A DNA stretch of 64,000 nucleotides from Nothophaeocryptopus gaeumannii. Lineage: Eukaryota; Ascomycota; Dothideomycetes; Mycosphaerellales; Mycosphaerellaceae. Of this stretch, positions 29,843 through 40,840 are shown piece by piece; positions within the stretch are counted from its first letter, which is position 1; every line of letters starts with the position of its first letter. The stretch covers positions 496,001 to 560,000 of the forward strand of contig JASISA010000001.1 in NCBI GenBank assembly GCA_031771865.1, written 5' to 3'. The translations under genes and the position numbers were made by a program. The notes below the pieces were generated by a model. That model saw only the letters and a list, made by a program, of their open reading frames with translations, had not been told where the DNA came from and ran no database searches.

Positions 29843-30446
29843 ATGATTAAAGCACTTACCTCCATCATCTCCTTCATTGCATCGACCTCCGCTCTTGCTC
29901 TTCCACAAACTACAACTGGCAACACTGGTGGCTCCCAGCTATGGCCAAACACCTCGATCATCTACTATACCGGTCAAGCAACCAGTCCCGGAACGGATTT
30001 GGGCTCCGTGGCCAAGTTCTCAAGCGGCTCGCCTCTCGATGGCTGCGGGATCCAGATCGGCCAGGACGTCATCCAGGTAGATCGAGCTCTGATGTTGCGA
30101 AAAGAACCATACTGACAGACTTCCTTCCAGTCACTGCGCTGCACGCCGCTGCAACATAGTGAGATCGCGATCGCACAGACAGCGACCGGCAGTTGCACGT
30201 TCACAGTCTTCGCCGACACCAACACATGTGATGTCCTTGATGGTACGGATTCGCAAGAGTACGGATACAACAAGCATCAGATCGTTATCCCGAATGGAAA
30301 CGAGACGACATGTATCGGCACTGGCGTTGTCGATGGCGGGATGTACACCAAGGCGTCTGGTCTTTGGGTGAGATATTCAAACAGCCATCTGACGCCTCAG
30401 GACACATACTGACCTTCCACTCTTCGATCTGCAGGCCTGTGGCTAA
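29843..30446 (+). CDS. Small secreted six-cysteine protein (effector-like)
   Basis: Exons 29843-30076, 30131-30367 and 30435-30446 give 160 residues. All joins are phase 0; introns are 54 nt (GTAGAT..TCCAG) and 67 nt (GTGAGA..TGCAG, ACTGACC branch site). The N-terminus MIKALTSIISFIASTSALAL is a signal peptide, with cleavage likely around ALA-LPQ. The mature part has six cysteines, in GCGIQ, RCTPL, SCTFT, TCDVL, TCIGT and the terminal WACG, consistent with three disulfides. Two or three N-glycosylation sites (NTS, NET) are present. The last exon adds only ACG before the stop, which supplies the sixth cysteine. No known family. Size, secretion and cysteine content are those of fungal effector candidates; a role with a host is inference. 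Confidence 0.75.
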
Positions 30447-31782
30447 GGAAATATGGAATGAGGGTAATGTTGACGCTGTGTTAGGCGGTCTTCTGGGGTT
30501 AAGAGTGGTAATGGTTCCGGACATGGGGGATGGAGCTGGGGAATAGAGTGCAAGGACCTGGTAGGAGTAGAGAAGCTTAACGCTCGTATGTCTCAGTGAG
30601 ATTCTATGTGCAATCTCACCCTTCCTCTGCGATGCTCGTTGCCAGATGCAAAGTATTTCCTGATGTTGAGCGGGTGTACAGAGCGGAGAAGGAAGGTCTT
30701 CAGACTTTTTGATATGCAGGGAAGGCCAGTGTGCAGACTCATCGGATGGCCGGATCCTGCATGTTGGTGAGAGCAGGGATGCCGGCTTTTGAACGGCGTC
30801 TCATTTGTGAGCAGAAGGTCGCCAGCTTTTGCGTGGCGTCCACCGATGCTCGCACTTGCCCCGGAGGAGGGTGGTGATGAAGACTGATGAGGAGGTGGAG
30901 GAGGTTGACGTGTGTGAGAAGGGCCGTCGAATTTGGCCGAAGCGATTGTTTGGCGACTGGCGGCAAGACGGCGTCTCTCTCCGCACGGGGCATGGGGCAG
31001 AAGTGGGTCCCTGGCCTGACGAGCTGCTGAGTCGGTGGGCCGAGACTTTGAGGCATTGGATGTTGAATGACTTTCCTCAACCGCATTCAGACCACTGAAC
31101 ATATGCTGAGAGGTGTGCGACATATCTCATAGCTCATGTTGCTCCTTCCAAATTCACCTGCACCATTCGTTGTCTGTACAAACAGAACTGGTATCTGTTG
31201 TCACGCAGCAAGTGGACGGAATTAGCGCCGTCATCACAGTTCAGGCCATCCGACCCCGACGTCACAGCGCGTGCGGCAGGGATCTGAGCTTCGCATGGAT
31301 CTGGCGAGAGCTCGCTCGGGAAGTCGCAACCACAAGTGCCAGCCATCTTCACCTACCAATCCTCAACAACACTCCTCCACGATCCGAGATTTGCTGGATC
31401 GTACTTTCCTCCTACACCTGGATCTTGTTTGGGAGGATTTGTTGCGGACCTAAGGCTTGAAGAGCTTGAAGAGCTTCAGGAGAGCTGCCCAGGACAAAGG
31501 TACGTACAGCATCACACATTCCGATGCCCCAGACGTTTCGGAGCACAATCGCGGAGAAAGCAAGCATGACAACGTGCTGCTCTCCGCACCAAGACCGACC
31601 ACACCAGCCCCACCATCATCTCTGCACACACAAGCGTTCTGCGCATTCAGCTTGAAGGCCCGACCCGATCCACTGATTCGAATACCAACAGGAGCTTCCG
31701 ACTGCTTTCTTCCGAGACATCCCTCAGCGAGAGCTGATACACCAGTCTTTACCTTCACTACCAGCTCCGCCATAGCTCCATC
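30447..31782. promoter_or_regulatory. Long region upstream of glycogen synthase
   Basis: 1.3 kb without a supported gene. The last ~300 bp (31480-31782) is C/A-rich and likely the gsy1 5' leader. Its open frame has no ATG start and runs into the gsy1 ATG, so it is not called. Confidence 0.45.
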
Positions 31783-34056
31783 ATGAGCGACGCTCCTCGC
31801 CGAGACGTGCACAACCATGTGCTGTTCGAGGTGGCCACCGAGGTCGCCAATCGCGTCGGCGGTATCTACAGCGTGCTCAAGTCGAAAGCACAAGTGACGA
31901 CTGCCGAGTATGGCTCAAGCTATACACTGCTGGGTCCTCTCAATCGCGCCTCGGCCGCTGTCGAAGTCGAAGAGATTGAGCCCAGAGATCCGGCATTGAT
32001 CGCAACCATCAAGAGCATGAACGACCGGGGCATCCAAACGCTGTACGGCAGATGGCTCATTGACGGCGCACCCAGAGTCCTGCTCTTTGACACCGGAACC
32101 GGCTACTACAAGCTTGATGAGTGGAAGGGCGATTTGTGGTCTACGGCTGGCATTCCAAGCCCGCCAGATGATCATGAAACGAATGAGGCCATTGTGTTTG
32201 GATACCTGATTGCATGGTTCTTGGGAGAAGTACGCTTTGAACGAACATTCGCCGACAAATCAGAGAACAGAAGAGCTGACATCTGCAGTACGTCTACCAC
32301 GAGAAGGAGCGTGCCGTCATTGCACAGTTCCACGAATGGCTTTCAGGCGTCGCGCTACCACTATGCCGCAAGCGAAAGATCGATGTCACCACCATCTTCA
32401 CCACACACGCCACGCTGCTTGGCCGATACCTCTGCGCTGGCTCGGTAGACTTCTACAACAACCTACAATATTTCGATGTGGACCAAGAAGCTGGCAAACG
32501 TGGAATCTACCACCGATACTGTATCGAGCGTGGAGCCGCACACTCCGCAGACGTCTTTACCACTGTCAGCCATATCACGGCTTACGAGAGTGAGCATCTG
32601 TTGAAGCGAAAACCGGATGGCGTGCTTCCGAACGGGCTGAATGTCAAGAAGTTCTCCGCGACTCACGAATTTCAAAATCTTCACCAAGTCAACAAAGACC
32701 GCATCACCGATTTCGTCCGAGGTCATTTCTACGGACACAACGACTTTGATCCGGACAAGACACTTTACTTTTTCACTGCCGGCCGATATGAGTATCGAAA
32801 TAAGGGTGTGGACATGTTCATTGAGTCGCTGGCTCGGTTGAACCACCGCATGAAGGCTGCTGGGTCAGACATCACTGTGATCGCCTTCCTCATCTTCCCA
32901 GCCCAGACACAATCTCTCGCGGTTGAAGCGCTCAAGGGGCAAGCAGTTGTGAAGTCTCTCAAGGATACTCTGGGCCACATTGAGCGAAACATTGGGAAGA
33001 AGCTGTTCGACAAATCAATCGCATGGCATGAGGGCCAAGATCCACCAGACGAGAAAGACCTGCTGAGTGCTCAGGACAAAATCATGCTGAGACGTAGACT
33101 GTTCGCCATGAAACGCCACACTCTTCCCCCGATCGTCACTCACAACCTCGTAAACGACACCGAAGACCCGATCCTCAACCAATTGCGCCGCTGTCAACTC
33201 TTCAATCACCCCACCGATCGCGTCAAGGTCGTCTTTCACCCCGAATTCTTGAGCTCTGGAAACCCGGTGCTGCCTCTGGACTACGATGACTTCGTACGAG
33301 GAACGCACATGGGTATTTTCAGCTCATACTACGAGCCCTGGGGATACACACCCGCCGAGTGTACCGTCATGGGCGTTCCATCGATCACCACCAACCTTTC
33401 CGGGTTTGGCTGCTACATGGAAGAGCTGATAGAGAATGCGGCTGATTACGGTATCTACATTGTTGATCGGAGATTGAAGGGCGTGGACGACAGCGTGAAC
33501 CAGCTCACGGAATTCATGTTCGATTTCACAAGAAAGAGCAAGCGACAACGGATCAACCAGCGGAACAGAACCGAGCGCTTGAGCGACCTGCTGGACTGGA
33601 AGCGAATGGGTATGGAGTATGTCAAAGCACGACAATTGGCACTGCGGAGAGCATACCCAGATGGTTTTGGAGATGGAGAGGATGAGCCTGGCTTCTTCGA
33701 CGGCACTGAGAACATCAAGATCACGCGACCTCTGTCTGCACCTGGCAGTCCAAGGGATCGCAGTGGCATGATGACCCCTGGCGACTTCGCATCGATCCAA
33801 GAAGGCAAGGAAGGCCTTAGCACGGAAGACTACATCGCTTGGAAGTTGCCGGAGGAGGTGCGTACAATCTGTGACTTGCGCAGTGCGAACGATGATGCTA
33901 ACTGTCCAACAGGAGGAGCCTGAAGACTATCCATTCCCACTCACTCTCAAGCAGAAGAGCAAGTCAGAGTCCGGAACGGGTACGCCTACCATGACCAATG
34001 GTAATGGTACGTCGATACCCAACCGCGAGACTCCTGCTTCCTCGAATGCTCTGTGA
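31783..34056 (+). CDS. gsy1: Glycogen [starch] synthase Gsy1 (GT3)
   Basis: Transfers glucose from UDP-glucose to glycogen chains in the cytosol. Exons 31783-32229, 32289-33857 and 33913-34056 give 719 residues, all phase 0. The N-terminus has LFEVATEVANRVGGIYSVLKSKA, the GT3 start with the nucleotide-binding KVGGIY-type motif. After intron 1 (59 nt) come YVYHEKERAVIAQFHEW, FTTHATLLGRYLCAG and SHITAYESEHLL. The acceptor-side motif YYEPWGYTPAEC is near residue 497, followed by TTNLSGFGCYMEE. The Arg-rich helix (RKSKRQRINQRNRTERLSD), which senses glucose-6-phosphate in yeast enzymes, is present. The C-terminus is Ser/Thr-rich (PLSAPGSPRDRSG, MMTPGDF), where fungal Gsy is phosphorylated to switch it off. 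The last exon is a short disordered tail. Confidence 0.96.
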
Positions 34057-34725
34057 GGTGTGGGAATGAAACTAACTTCAGTGTAGCTGGCGACTAGCTT
34101 GAGCTCGACCAACATACGGGAGAAAAGGACGCAAAACGAGCTTGGATGAATTAAAAATTGAGAACGTGTTGTTCGGTACGAGAACAATGCGAAGCACGGC
34201 ATAAGCGTGAAACGATCGATTCTGGTACGGTATGAAGAAGGAATATGGTGAACATTTCGGGTAAGGGCGAGGAAGAATTGAACTGTGTATTTTGAGAAGC
34301 GCTCACCTTGTAAAGTTCACTCCTGTAGTATTATCTATCATCATCCCACGGAAAATGGGATAGGATGTTTGATATCTGGGCCTTCTCCCGGCAGGCTTCT
34401 ACGATATGACCCAACCTCACACGAGGGAGGCACTTCGGTACGATTGTCATCTCACGCAAGCAACAACTTCACCTTCTCCACGACAGGTTACCAGGGCAGC
34501 ATCCGATTCATCCAAGGAGCATGCAGATATCACACAGGGTAGGACCTCACTATCAGCCTATCCCTACACGGGCTATCTCTAGGGGAGATGTGGCGCTAGA
34601 CAGATACACGTAACCAGAAGTCTTCTTTCTCAGCCTGACGACATCGCTCGGCCATTCGTCTCCATCATCAGATTCTCCGCCCCTCAGCCTCAATCATACA
34701 AGTCCTCTAGATGTTTCTACCAATC
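34057..34725. other. Intergenic region, 3' flank of gsy1
   Basis: No supported gene. Contains short mixed-frame ORFs only. Confidence 0.5.
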
Positions 34726-34965
34726 CTACTTGAAACTTTCACAGCCCGGATAGTTCGAGAGATCTACTCCCCTGCCCATCCTGGCTTCGCAACAAGCTCC
34801 TTTGTCGTATCTGACCCAGGTGTTATAGTCCCTGGGTCTGAACCACGGGAAGGCGCCCAAGATGAGAATGATTATCGCCGCGATAACGGGGATGAGGAGG
34901 TTGTCTATGGAAATGGTTATTTTCGCCACTTCTTTGCGGTTGAGAACGAGGTGAGGGCTGGCCAT
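34726..34965 (-). CDS. Small single-pass membrane protein
   Basis: 79 residues from ATG 34965: MASPHLVLNRKEVAKITIS, then one hydrophobic segment (LLIPVIAAIIILILGAF, residues ~23-39), then a basic/aromatic PWFRPRDYNTWVRYDK and a Cys-containing tail. No signal-peptide cleavage site is evident, so it is likely a tail- or single-pass-anchored protein. No family known. It is the first of three such tiny membrane ORFs on this strand within 1.5 kb. Confidence 0.45.
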   Translation of the reverse strand: MASPHLVLNRKEVAKITISIDNLLIPVIAAIIILILGAFPWFRPRDYNTWVRYDKGACCEARMGRGVDLSNYPGCESFK

Positions 34966-34980
34966 TGTTTGGAGGAGGAT

Positions 34981-35021
34981 GGGAGAAGGAGAGTGAGAGA
35001 GTGGGAGAGTGGGAGAGTGGA
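34981..35021. repeat. GA/GTGGGA purine-rich short repeat
   Basis: Tandem GAGAGTGG-like units, three to four imperfect copies, directly upstream of the minus-strand ATG at 34965, so in its leader. Confidence 0.7.
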
Positions 35022-35573
35022 GTTGACACGGGTGCTGACCGTCTTGAGAGAGTCGTCTCGCCTACAACAACTGCCTAGTTGCCAATTTGTGGATTGCTCT
35101 TCTCGCGTTCGATGGCCATGCTATCGCCCAAATCTACCTCCACGATCCAGATGTGCGACCTTTTGGGCTTGGCATTACACCGTCCGTCGCCACGACGAGT
35201 ATGAGACAATTTCGTATCTCGCTATCGGGTCTCATCGAGGGACTTCATCATCCGAATGTACTGAGTGCGATCTCAAGAGCGCGACTGCGCAAAGGACGGG
35301 GAAAAGTTTCATTAACAACCACTCTGGAGGAGCCGTTCTTTACTCCCACTTCAATTAAGTCATGGACAATCCGGAGGGGTTACCATAAATCTCGATTGCA
35401 CTTGCCCCATTTTAGAAGACGATGCTACTTTTCTACGATGACCTCTGCCGCTTTATCCTGCGAACTTCTTTTGCGGCTTTATCTTTGAAGGCATCAACCC
35501 ATCAACCTTGCTCAAATCTAATAGCTATAGGCCTGCCGGCCTTTCCAGCTCTTTGCGGTTCCTTCATGTCCAT

Positions 35574-35801
35574 CTACAAACGTTCTTCTTCTTCTTCTTC
35601 TTCTTCTTTCCCGGGCTGTTCCTCTTCCAAAGGAGCGAAACAGGCGTGTCTGATGAGCTCGAAGAGGAAGAAGAGAACTGGGCCGACTGTAAGAAGCAGG
35701 GCGAGCATGAATATGCTGAAGGCAACATAATCGAGAGGCTGCCGGGGAAGGAGAATTCGTTGAGGTATCGATCGGGATGATGTCAGTGTCATTGACTGCA
35801 T
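35574..35801 (-). CDS. Small membrane protein with poly-Glu tail
   Basis: 75 residues from ATG 35801. A Ser/Arg/Pro N-terminus leads to a hydrophobic segment (VAFSIFMLALLLTVGPVLFFLF, ~28-49), then ELIRHACFAPLEEEQPG and a run of glutamates encoded by a TTC/GAA microsatellite (35583-35609). Topology is probably single pass with an acidic cytosolic tail. No known family. The Glu run length will vary with microsatellite slippage. Confidence 0.4.
   Translation of the reverse strand: MQSMTLTSSRSIPQRILLPRQPLDYVAFSIFMLALLLTVGPVLFFLFELIRHACFAPLEEEQPGKEEEEEEEERL
35583..35609. repeat. TTC microsatellite (about 9 units)
   Basis: Uninterrupted TTC repeats on the plus strand. Read as GAA on the minus strand it encodes the poly-Glu tail of the small membrane protein. 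Confidence 0.9.
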
Positions 35802-36119
35802 TGCAGGAGCTCATTCTTGGACAGAGAGCGGAAGTTGAACGGCGAGTATCATAGCACGAAAAGCACGAATGAATGCTTGATATTTGCTGGCAGGATGAGT
35901 CAGATGAAGATTCGTGTTTGCTCGACAGCTCGACAGCTCGACCAAATCGCTACCGATCGTTCCCTTCCCTACCAGCAACCAACGTCTGCCCGCCGAGACT
36001 GTGATTCCTTCCTCTTGTCAGACCATCCAACCCACTGACTGTTCACCAGTTACATCATTCTCATTCTGCAGCCCTTTTGGAGCAGGATCTCCTCTCTTCA
36101 GTTCTTGGCGATCTTGATT

Positions 36120-36239
36120 TCACGAGCTTGAGATATTCTGCCAGAATCGTTTCGCGAACGCCAGCGCGAAGACGAGCAGGAATCCCCAGATCGGGATGGC
36201 ACCCAAAAGAACAACTGCAGCTTCGATAGTAGGAGGCAT
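36120..36239 (-). CDS. Candidate 39-residue membrane peptide
   Basis: ATG at 36239, TGA at 36120-36122. MPPTIEAAVVLLGAIPIWGF continues into LLVFALAFAKRFWQ and ends NISSS. It is essentially one membrane helix with a short lumenal start and a basic-aromatic edge (KRFW) as a stop-transfer. Evidence is only the clean hydrophobic pattern and the presence of two similar-sized membrane ORFs on the same strand. Could be a chance ORF. Confidence 0.3.
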   Translation of the reverse strand: MPPTIEAAVVLLGAIPIWGFLLVFALAFAKRFWQNISSS

Positions 36240-36987
36240 ATGGTGCGAGATCTCATTGGCGCTGACAGTGTTTAGGGCCTGGATGCTGGGCTGAAGCTAT
36301 GGCTGACTCCGAGAGAGTTGATGCAGATTCCGTTATGCTCATGACGGATACTATGGCCTGCTACTGATCTGCTGATGAGGGAACCGTTGGATAGCGTGCC
36401 AAGAGGAGATCCTCTTCTTTAGTACGGAAAAGCAAATACTTGTTAGTTGATTGCTCTATTTCTCTTCTCGCTGGTCCATCTAGGTTCTGCCGAAACAAGA
36501 CGACACGGTATCTGTTCATTCTACGCCGTCAATCAGTTTCGGTCAAACATCTCATTTACCAGAAATAGATCGTCCTTGGCCCCATTCACGGTAGAGTAGG
36601 AGACTCGATGCTTAGAAGAAAGCCTACGCGAGATATTGCGGAGTTTAGTTGTTGAGGGAGACGGTCGCTTTGAAGATAGGAGCACACCCTCAATGAGCAA
36701 TCAAATCTAGAAGTCGAAAGCCTCATGAATTCTCGCTCGGAGTGACTCCTTGATGTCAATCCTGATTGCATTAAGAGCACGGAACCACATTCGATGATTC
36801 AGGGTTTTACATCTATCATTATCAGATATCGGCAAGCAGCGGAAGATGCGTTGCAATCACGAGCGTGGCATCAGGCACAAGATGGAAGTCAAACTATAAG
36901 ACCGCATGCGAGAGGCCCGCTGCTGGTAAAGATTCGGAAACACAAGCATATACGCGGTATATTCACCTGCAAGGTGAGCTTCTGATC
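36240..36987. other. Intergenic region, no supported gene
   Basis: Only short mixed ORFs. Base composition is more A/T-rich than the flanks. Confidence 0.45.
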
Positions 36988-37613
36988 ATGGCCCGTGCAC
37001 TGCCGCTCAAAATCGTGCTTCGACCGCAGGCCATTGCGAACTCGTACACTCGTACATCCACAGACAACAGCATTGTTACCACTACAGTGCGCTTTACTAC
37101 GTCTGATAGTTTCAAACAGTAGTACATCCACACCTACATTCAGCAACGCTATCAACAAGCACACCACAGTGGCCTCTACCGTCAAGACCGGATCGTCAGA
37201 ATCGACCGGATCCAACAAGAAGACCGCCGATCGCAAGCACGATCCGGCCATAAGCGCAGGAGTTACTACCCGGGTGAAGAGTGGCGCTGGTCAAAAGGCA
37301 TCCTTCATGTCCACTCTTCCGAAAAGCTTGAGCCTCGAAGTCGAGTCCTGGAACAGTGAACTCCCTGCAATCCACGCTGCAAGCTCTGGAAGACAGGACA
37401 CACCGAGTTTTTCGTCCTGATCTCGAGGGAGTGAATAAGAAGGCGTTCAAGTGCCTAGGAGTGGGATATCGATTGGAGGTGGAGCAGCGGGAGGAGGAAG
37501 CAGAGGAGTTGGTTGAGGAGGCAGGCAGTCCCCCGGAAGAGCCGCGCGAGGAGCCGGAATGGGAGTCTGATTGGGAGCAGTGGATGGTTTCGGGATGGGA
37601 TCAGGATGAATGA
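36988..37613 (+). other. Unresolved coding-like region
   Basis: Three coding-like segments lie in different frames. The first starts MARALPLKIVLRPQAIANSY at 36988. The second is Ser/Thr/Lys-rich (SSTSTPTFSNAINKHTTVAS on to VTTRVKSGAGQKASFMSTL). The third, ~37356-37613, has NSLQSTLQALEDRTHRVF and a Glu/Trp-rich end (EPEWESDWEQWMVSGWDQDE). I could not join them with normal introns in phase. It may be one multi-exon gene, two genes, or a decayed gene. Confidence 0.3.
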
Positions 37614-38062
37614 GGAGAAGATCGATTACCACACTTTTTGGGCTCTTTCGGGGAACTGAGAGAGAAATACGGACTCGAAGGGTATGAAACTGTGCTCCTC
37701 GGCTGCAGTAGATTGTATGCTGAAAGGTGACCGTAGATGAGAGAGATCTCGGCCAACTCGGATCCGGAACAAAGTCCTCAGTGACCTGTAGTGCGACACT
37801 TCTTACAGAGCGATTACTTTAGAGGGCGCCATCGATTCTATGAGAGACCAGAATCGATCATTCGATACTTTGATAAAAGTTCAGCCTACTTCAAGAATCT
37901 AAACGTATCTCAAACGGAGCGTCGTTCATCTCGTCAGAGCCATGATCCATGATCCTCCAACCAGCAAGCATCATCCAAACCTCAGAGTCCATACACCCAT
38001 ACAAGTGTTGCTTTTTTCCTGGGATTCTGTCGTCCGCCAGGATCACCGATGCAACAACTCTT
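37614..38062. other. Intergenic region
   Basis: No coding sequence supported. Right end is the 3' flank of the minus-strand secreted protein gene. Confidence 0.45.
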
Positions 38063-38682
38063 CTACTCCATATATCCCTTGGGACCACAGATAGAAGTCG
38101 TAAAGATACTCTTGCTAGTGTATGGCTTGCTCTCGATCTTGGTGGTCTTGCTGACGCTGGGAGCTTTGGTGGTGTAGGCCTTGATTTCGAGATCGGGTTT
38201 TGTAGTGACGATGTTGGTGGACTTGGTAGTCGTGTAGCCCTTCGTGTTGATGATGGTGGTGACGCGAGTGGTTGTGCCGGTCACGGGCTATGCGATGTTG
38301 CGTTAGCTGGACGGCTCAGGGCTTGAGATGATGGGGGTAGGGCTTGCCTTGGTGATTTCAGTAACGACCGAGCAAATTAGCATCGATCAATTCCTCTACA
38401 GTATCCTTCAGATCATACCGTGGAGTATTTGGTGGTCGGAACATAGTTTGTATACTCCTTGACTGCCGAGAAAGTGCTGTAACCCGTGACCTTGCTTGTG
38501 CCGGTGCTTAAGCTGCAAGTACACTTCGACGTTGTCTTGTCGGTTGTCTTGGCGGACTTGTTGCTGCTGTTTGTCGTCGTCTTCGATCCATAGCCTACGG
38601 GTATGGTGTTGCCTGGGGCAGCGCTGGCAAGGCCGCTCAGGGCGAAGAGGACGATGGTAGCAAGCTGGACTGGGGAATGCAT
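38063..38682 (-). CDS. Secreted Thr/Lys/Ser-rich protein
   Basis: Exon 1 38682-38419 and exon 2 38287-38063, phase 0, give 162 residues. The 131-nt intron has a GTATGA donor, GCTAACG branch site and CATAG acceptor. MHSPVQLATIVLFALSGLAS is a clear signal peptide (cleavage near ASA-AP). The mature chain is low-complexity, with Thr/Lys/Ser blocks such as KTTTNSSNKSAKTTDKTTS and TTKAPSVSKTTKIESKPYT, scattered Tyr, and three cysteines (two in KCTCS, one in SICGPKG). The Thr/Ser density suggests O-mannosylation and cell-wall association. No GPI signal is seen at the C-terminus (PKGYME). No known family; it resembles lineage-specific cell-surface proteins. Confidence 0.6.
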
Positions 38683-38717
38683 CTTGATTGTCTAACGAAT
38701 GTTTTCCTTTGTGGAAG

Positions 38718-38743
38718 AGGCGAATGGCAGAGGCGAATGGCAG
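38718..38743. repeat. 13-bp direct duplication in 5' leader
   Basis: AGGCGAATGGCAG occurs twice in tandem just upstream of the minus-strand ATG at 38682. Confidence 0.85.
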
Positions 38744-39678
38744 AAGATCAGGTCTTGAAGGACTTCGAAGTTTGGCTGCAAGGCTTCTGATGCTGCTGGT
38801 GAGAACTTCAATGGGCAGGGCATTGAGTCCACCTTGATACGCATCCGACGCTGCCATTTGCGAGCGCGTCGTGTCCGCGCATGCTTTGCAGCAATAAATT
38901 ACCCTCCAGCAAGCTCAACACTCCGCTTATTAGGTTCTGCATGGGCGACAGCAGACACAGGATTATCGCATACCCCGCTCATATAGGACGGTCGACCTCC
39001 ATTCGACCTCGTATGGCCATGTGTCGATAAACGTGAGTAGCCAAGCCAGACCATGTATGACTTGCGTTACGGTATGAGGCGAAGGATTTGTCGTGACTTC
39101 AAAGCCTTGCAACTCGGACTACTGAGCCCCGTTCTCGCAGTGCAGAGCTTCGACGCCATAGCTGAAGAGCATCATTCCGGTCGTGACCATGGAGCACGAG
39201 CCAAGACCGTCACGGATGTCGAGCAGAGCATGGAGAGGGGGTTGCAGTTTGAATTTCTGGGGCAGGCGGGACCTGCACGCTACCAATATTATATCTGCAG
39301 TGTCTTTTAGCCCTGATCGGCTCGGGTTCATCAACTCGTCCATTCGGACACGAAGAGTGCAGTGGTCTTGTTTCCGAGACTGGTTCAAAAGCCTCATCCA
39401 GAAGCTGAAATGCGAGCCCGTCTAGGGAGGCGCGTGGGCAGGCTATGCCGTGATCTTCACATCTCAGGACTCGCCTTGGTCCTGGATCATGACCTGAGCG
39501 GCGCGATAGAGGTATATGCCGTTCGAGCATGCATGCGCAAGGAGCTCAAGTGTGACCAACGAGTGTCCTGAGCCAGTTCCCTTCCCTGTTCAGAGCTCCA
39601 GGCAGGTCACGGGCTATACCAAGCGGTGGCCGAATTCGGACCCGGGAAGTGGTATGCTAGTGTGCGAGGCAACGCCGC
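38744..39678. other. Intergenic region
   Basis: Overlapping open frames on both strands between 39050 and 39570, none with clear protein-family features, so not called as genes. Confidence 0.4.
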
Positions 39679-40551
39679 TCATGACTGCTCCATCTGTTCA
39701 TCCTTGACCGGAGCCTCTGCGTTGGCCTGCTCGCCGTTCTGTCCACCCGCCAGTATCTTCGTCTTGACCTTTTCGTCCACCGGTCCTCCAGGCGTCCACG
39801 AGACCACTTCTCCCTGTTCATCAACGAACTCGAACCGATACCGACTCAGGTAGTGTGGGATGGCGCTGAGTTGCGGCCCATATCTCTGGCTGTTGTCATA
39901 CAGCTCAAAGAGGGGCACAGCCAGCAGCTTCATGTTCTTGGGCACGCTGAGCACCTTTGCCTTGGGCAGCTGAATGAAGTATAGCTTCTTGCACTCTTTC
40001 GGACGCGTGACGTGTGGAGGAAGGAACGGGTACATGAAGGTCTCGAAGTTCGGTCGGTACCATTGGGCGAGTGTGTCGGCGACGTTCCAGTCGTTGTCTG
40101 CTGCTTCGGATGCGCTGAGGGAGCCGGTGGGCGCGAGGCGTTCGTTGAGGCGCTCTCTGAAGCCTTCGACCTCATCTACGTCGGCGCGGAGGTAGTCACC
40201 GGGTCTGACCTCCAGTCAGCTTCAGAACAGAACCGCGCATGCGCAGATGTCTACGTACAGCTTGAAGAAGGCATTGGCAATCTGGAGCATAAGGACATGG
40301 GGGTGATTGTGTTCATGGCAGACTAACACCCCCTCACACGTCCTACGCATGCCATGCTTGTTGTAATGCTCTTCCAACCGCCTTAGCCTATCTTTCACTG
40401 ATGGGTCCTCCTCTGGCTGCGTCTCTTTGGTGCCAAACGTGTAATTGCTCAGCGGATACAGGCGGATTGTTGGCTGTTGTCGGTCGTTGAAGGGGAGAAA
40501 CGGTGTGGGCAGAACAGAGGATTGCTGGTATTCTGTGGGTACGGTGGCCAT
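39679..40551 (-). CDS. cfim25: Cleavage factor Im 25-kDa subunit (NUDT21/CPSF5-like)
   Basis: Nudix-fold RNA-binding subunit of the pre-mRNA 3'-end cleavage machinery; it binds UGUA elements upstream of poly(A) sites and lacks Nudix hydrolase activity. Exons 40551-40259 and 40204-39679 give 272 residues. The 54-nt intron (GTACGT..GTCAG, CTGAC branch site) joins NAFFKL-PGDYLRADVDEVEGF, the degenerate Nudix box. Other landmarks are IRLYPLSNYTFGTKE, MRRTCEGVLVCHEHNHPHVLMLQ and YPFLPPHVTRPKECKKLYF, then MKLLAVPLFELYDN and LSAIPHYLSRYRFEF. The last ~45 residues are a fungal-specific charged tail (EDEQMEQS-like). Diverges from dug3 with 289 bp between starts. Confidence 0.94.
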
Positions 40552-40840
40552 TTTGATTCTTCTCAGTCTGCGCGGAGTCGTGAGCTGATGTGGTTGCGGA
40601 CTTTCTCAAGATTCACGTCGCGATGGGAGCTTTGACGCTGAAAACTGCGCTAAGATCGAGAAGTGGAGCCGCGCTAAACTCTAAAGCTTGCCTGTGCCTG
40701 CCAAGCCGACATGATATTCAACTTCCCATGCATCGATGGCACGAGACCAGCCTCAACACATTATCAATCAGACCTGAAAAGATCTCCTCCGTGGATCCCG
40801 ATCGAAAGCATATGCTAATCGGAACCTAACATTCTCGAAG
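40552..40840. promoter_or_regulatory. Divergent promoter, CFIm25 / dug3
   Basis: 289 bp shared between start codons of two conserved genes. No specific site assigned. Confidence 0.5.

Noticed and set aside
31457..31786. Plus-strand open frame ending in the ATGA overlap with gsy1
   Set aside because: Has no ATG start and looks like a Ser/Pro/Thr-rich leader. Overlap with the gsy1 start is chance.
39050..39570. Overlapping open frames on both strands
   Set aside because: Neither strand shows family-like sequence, splice structure or a convincing start.
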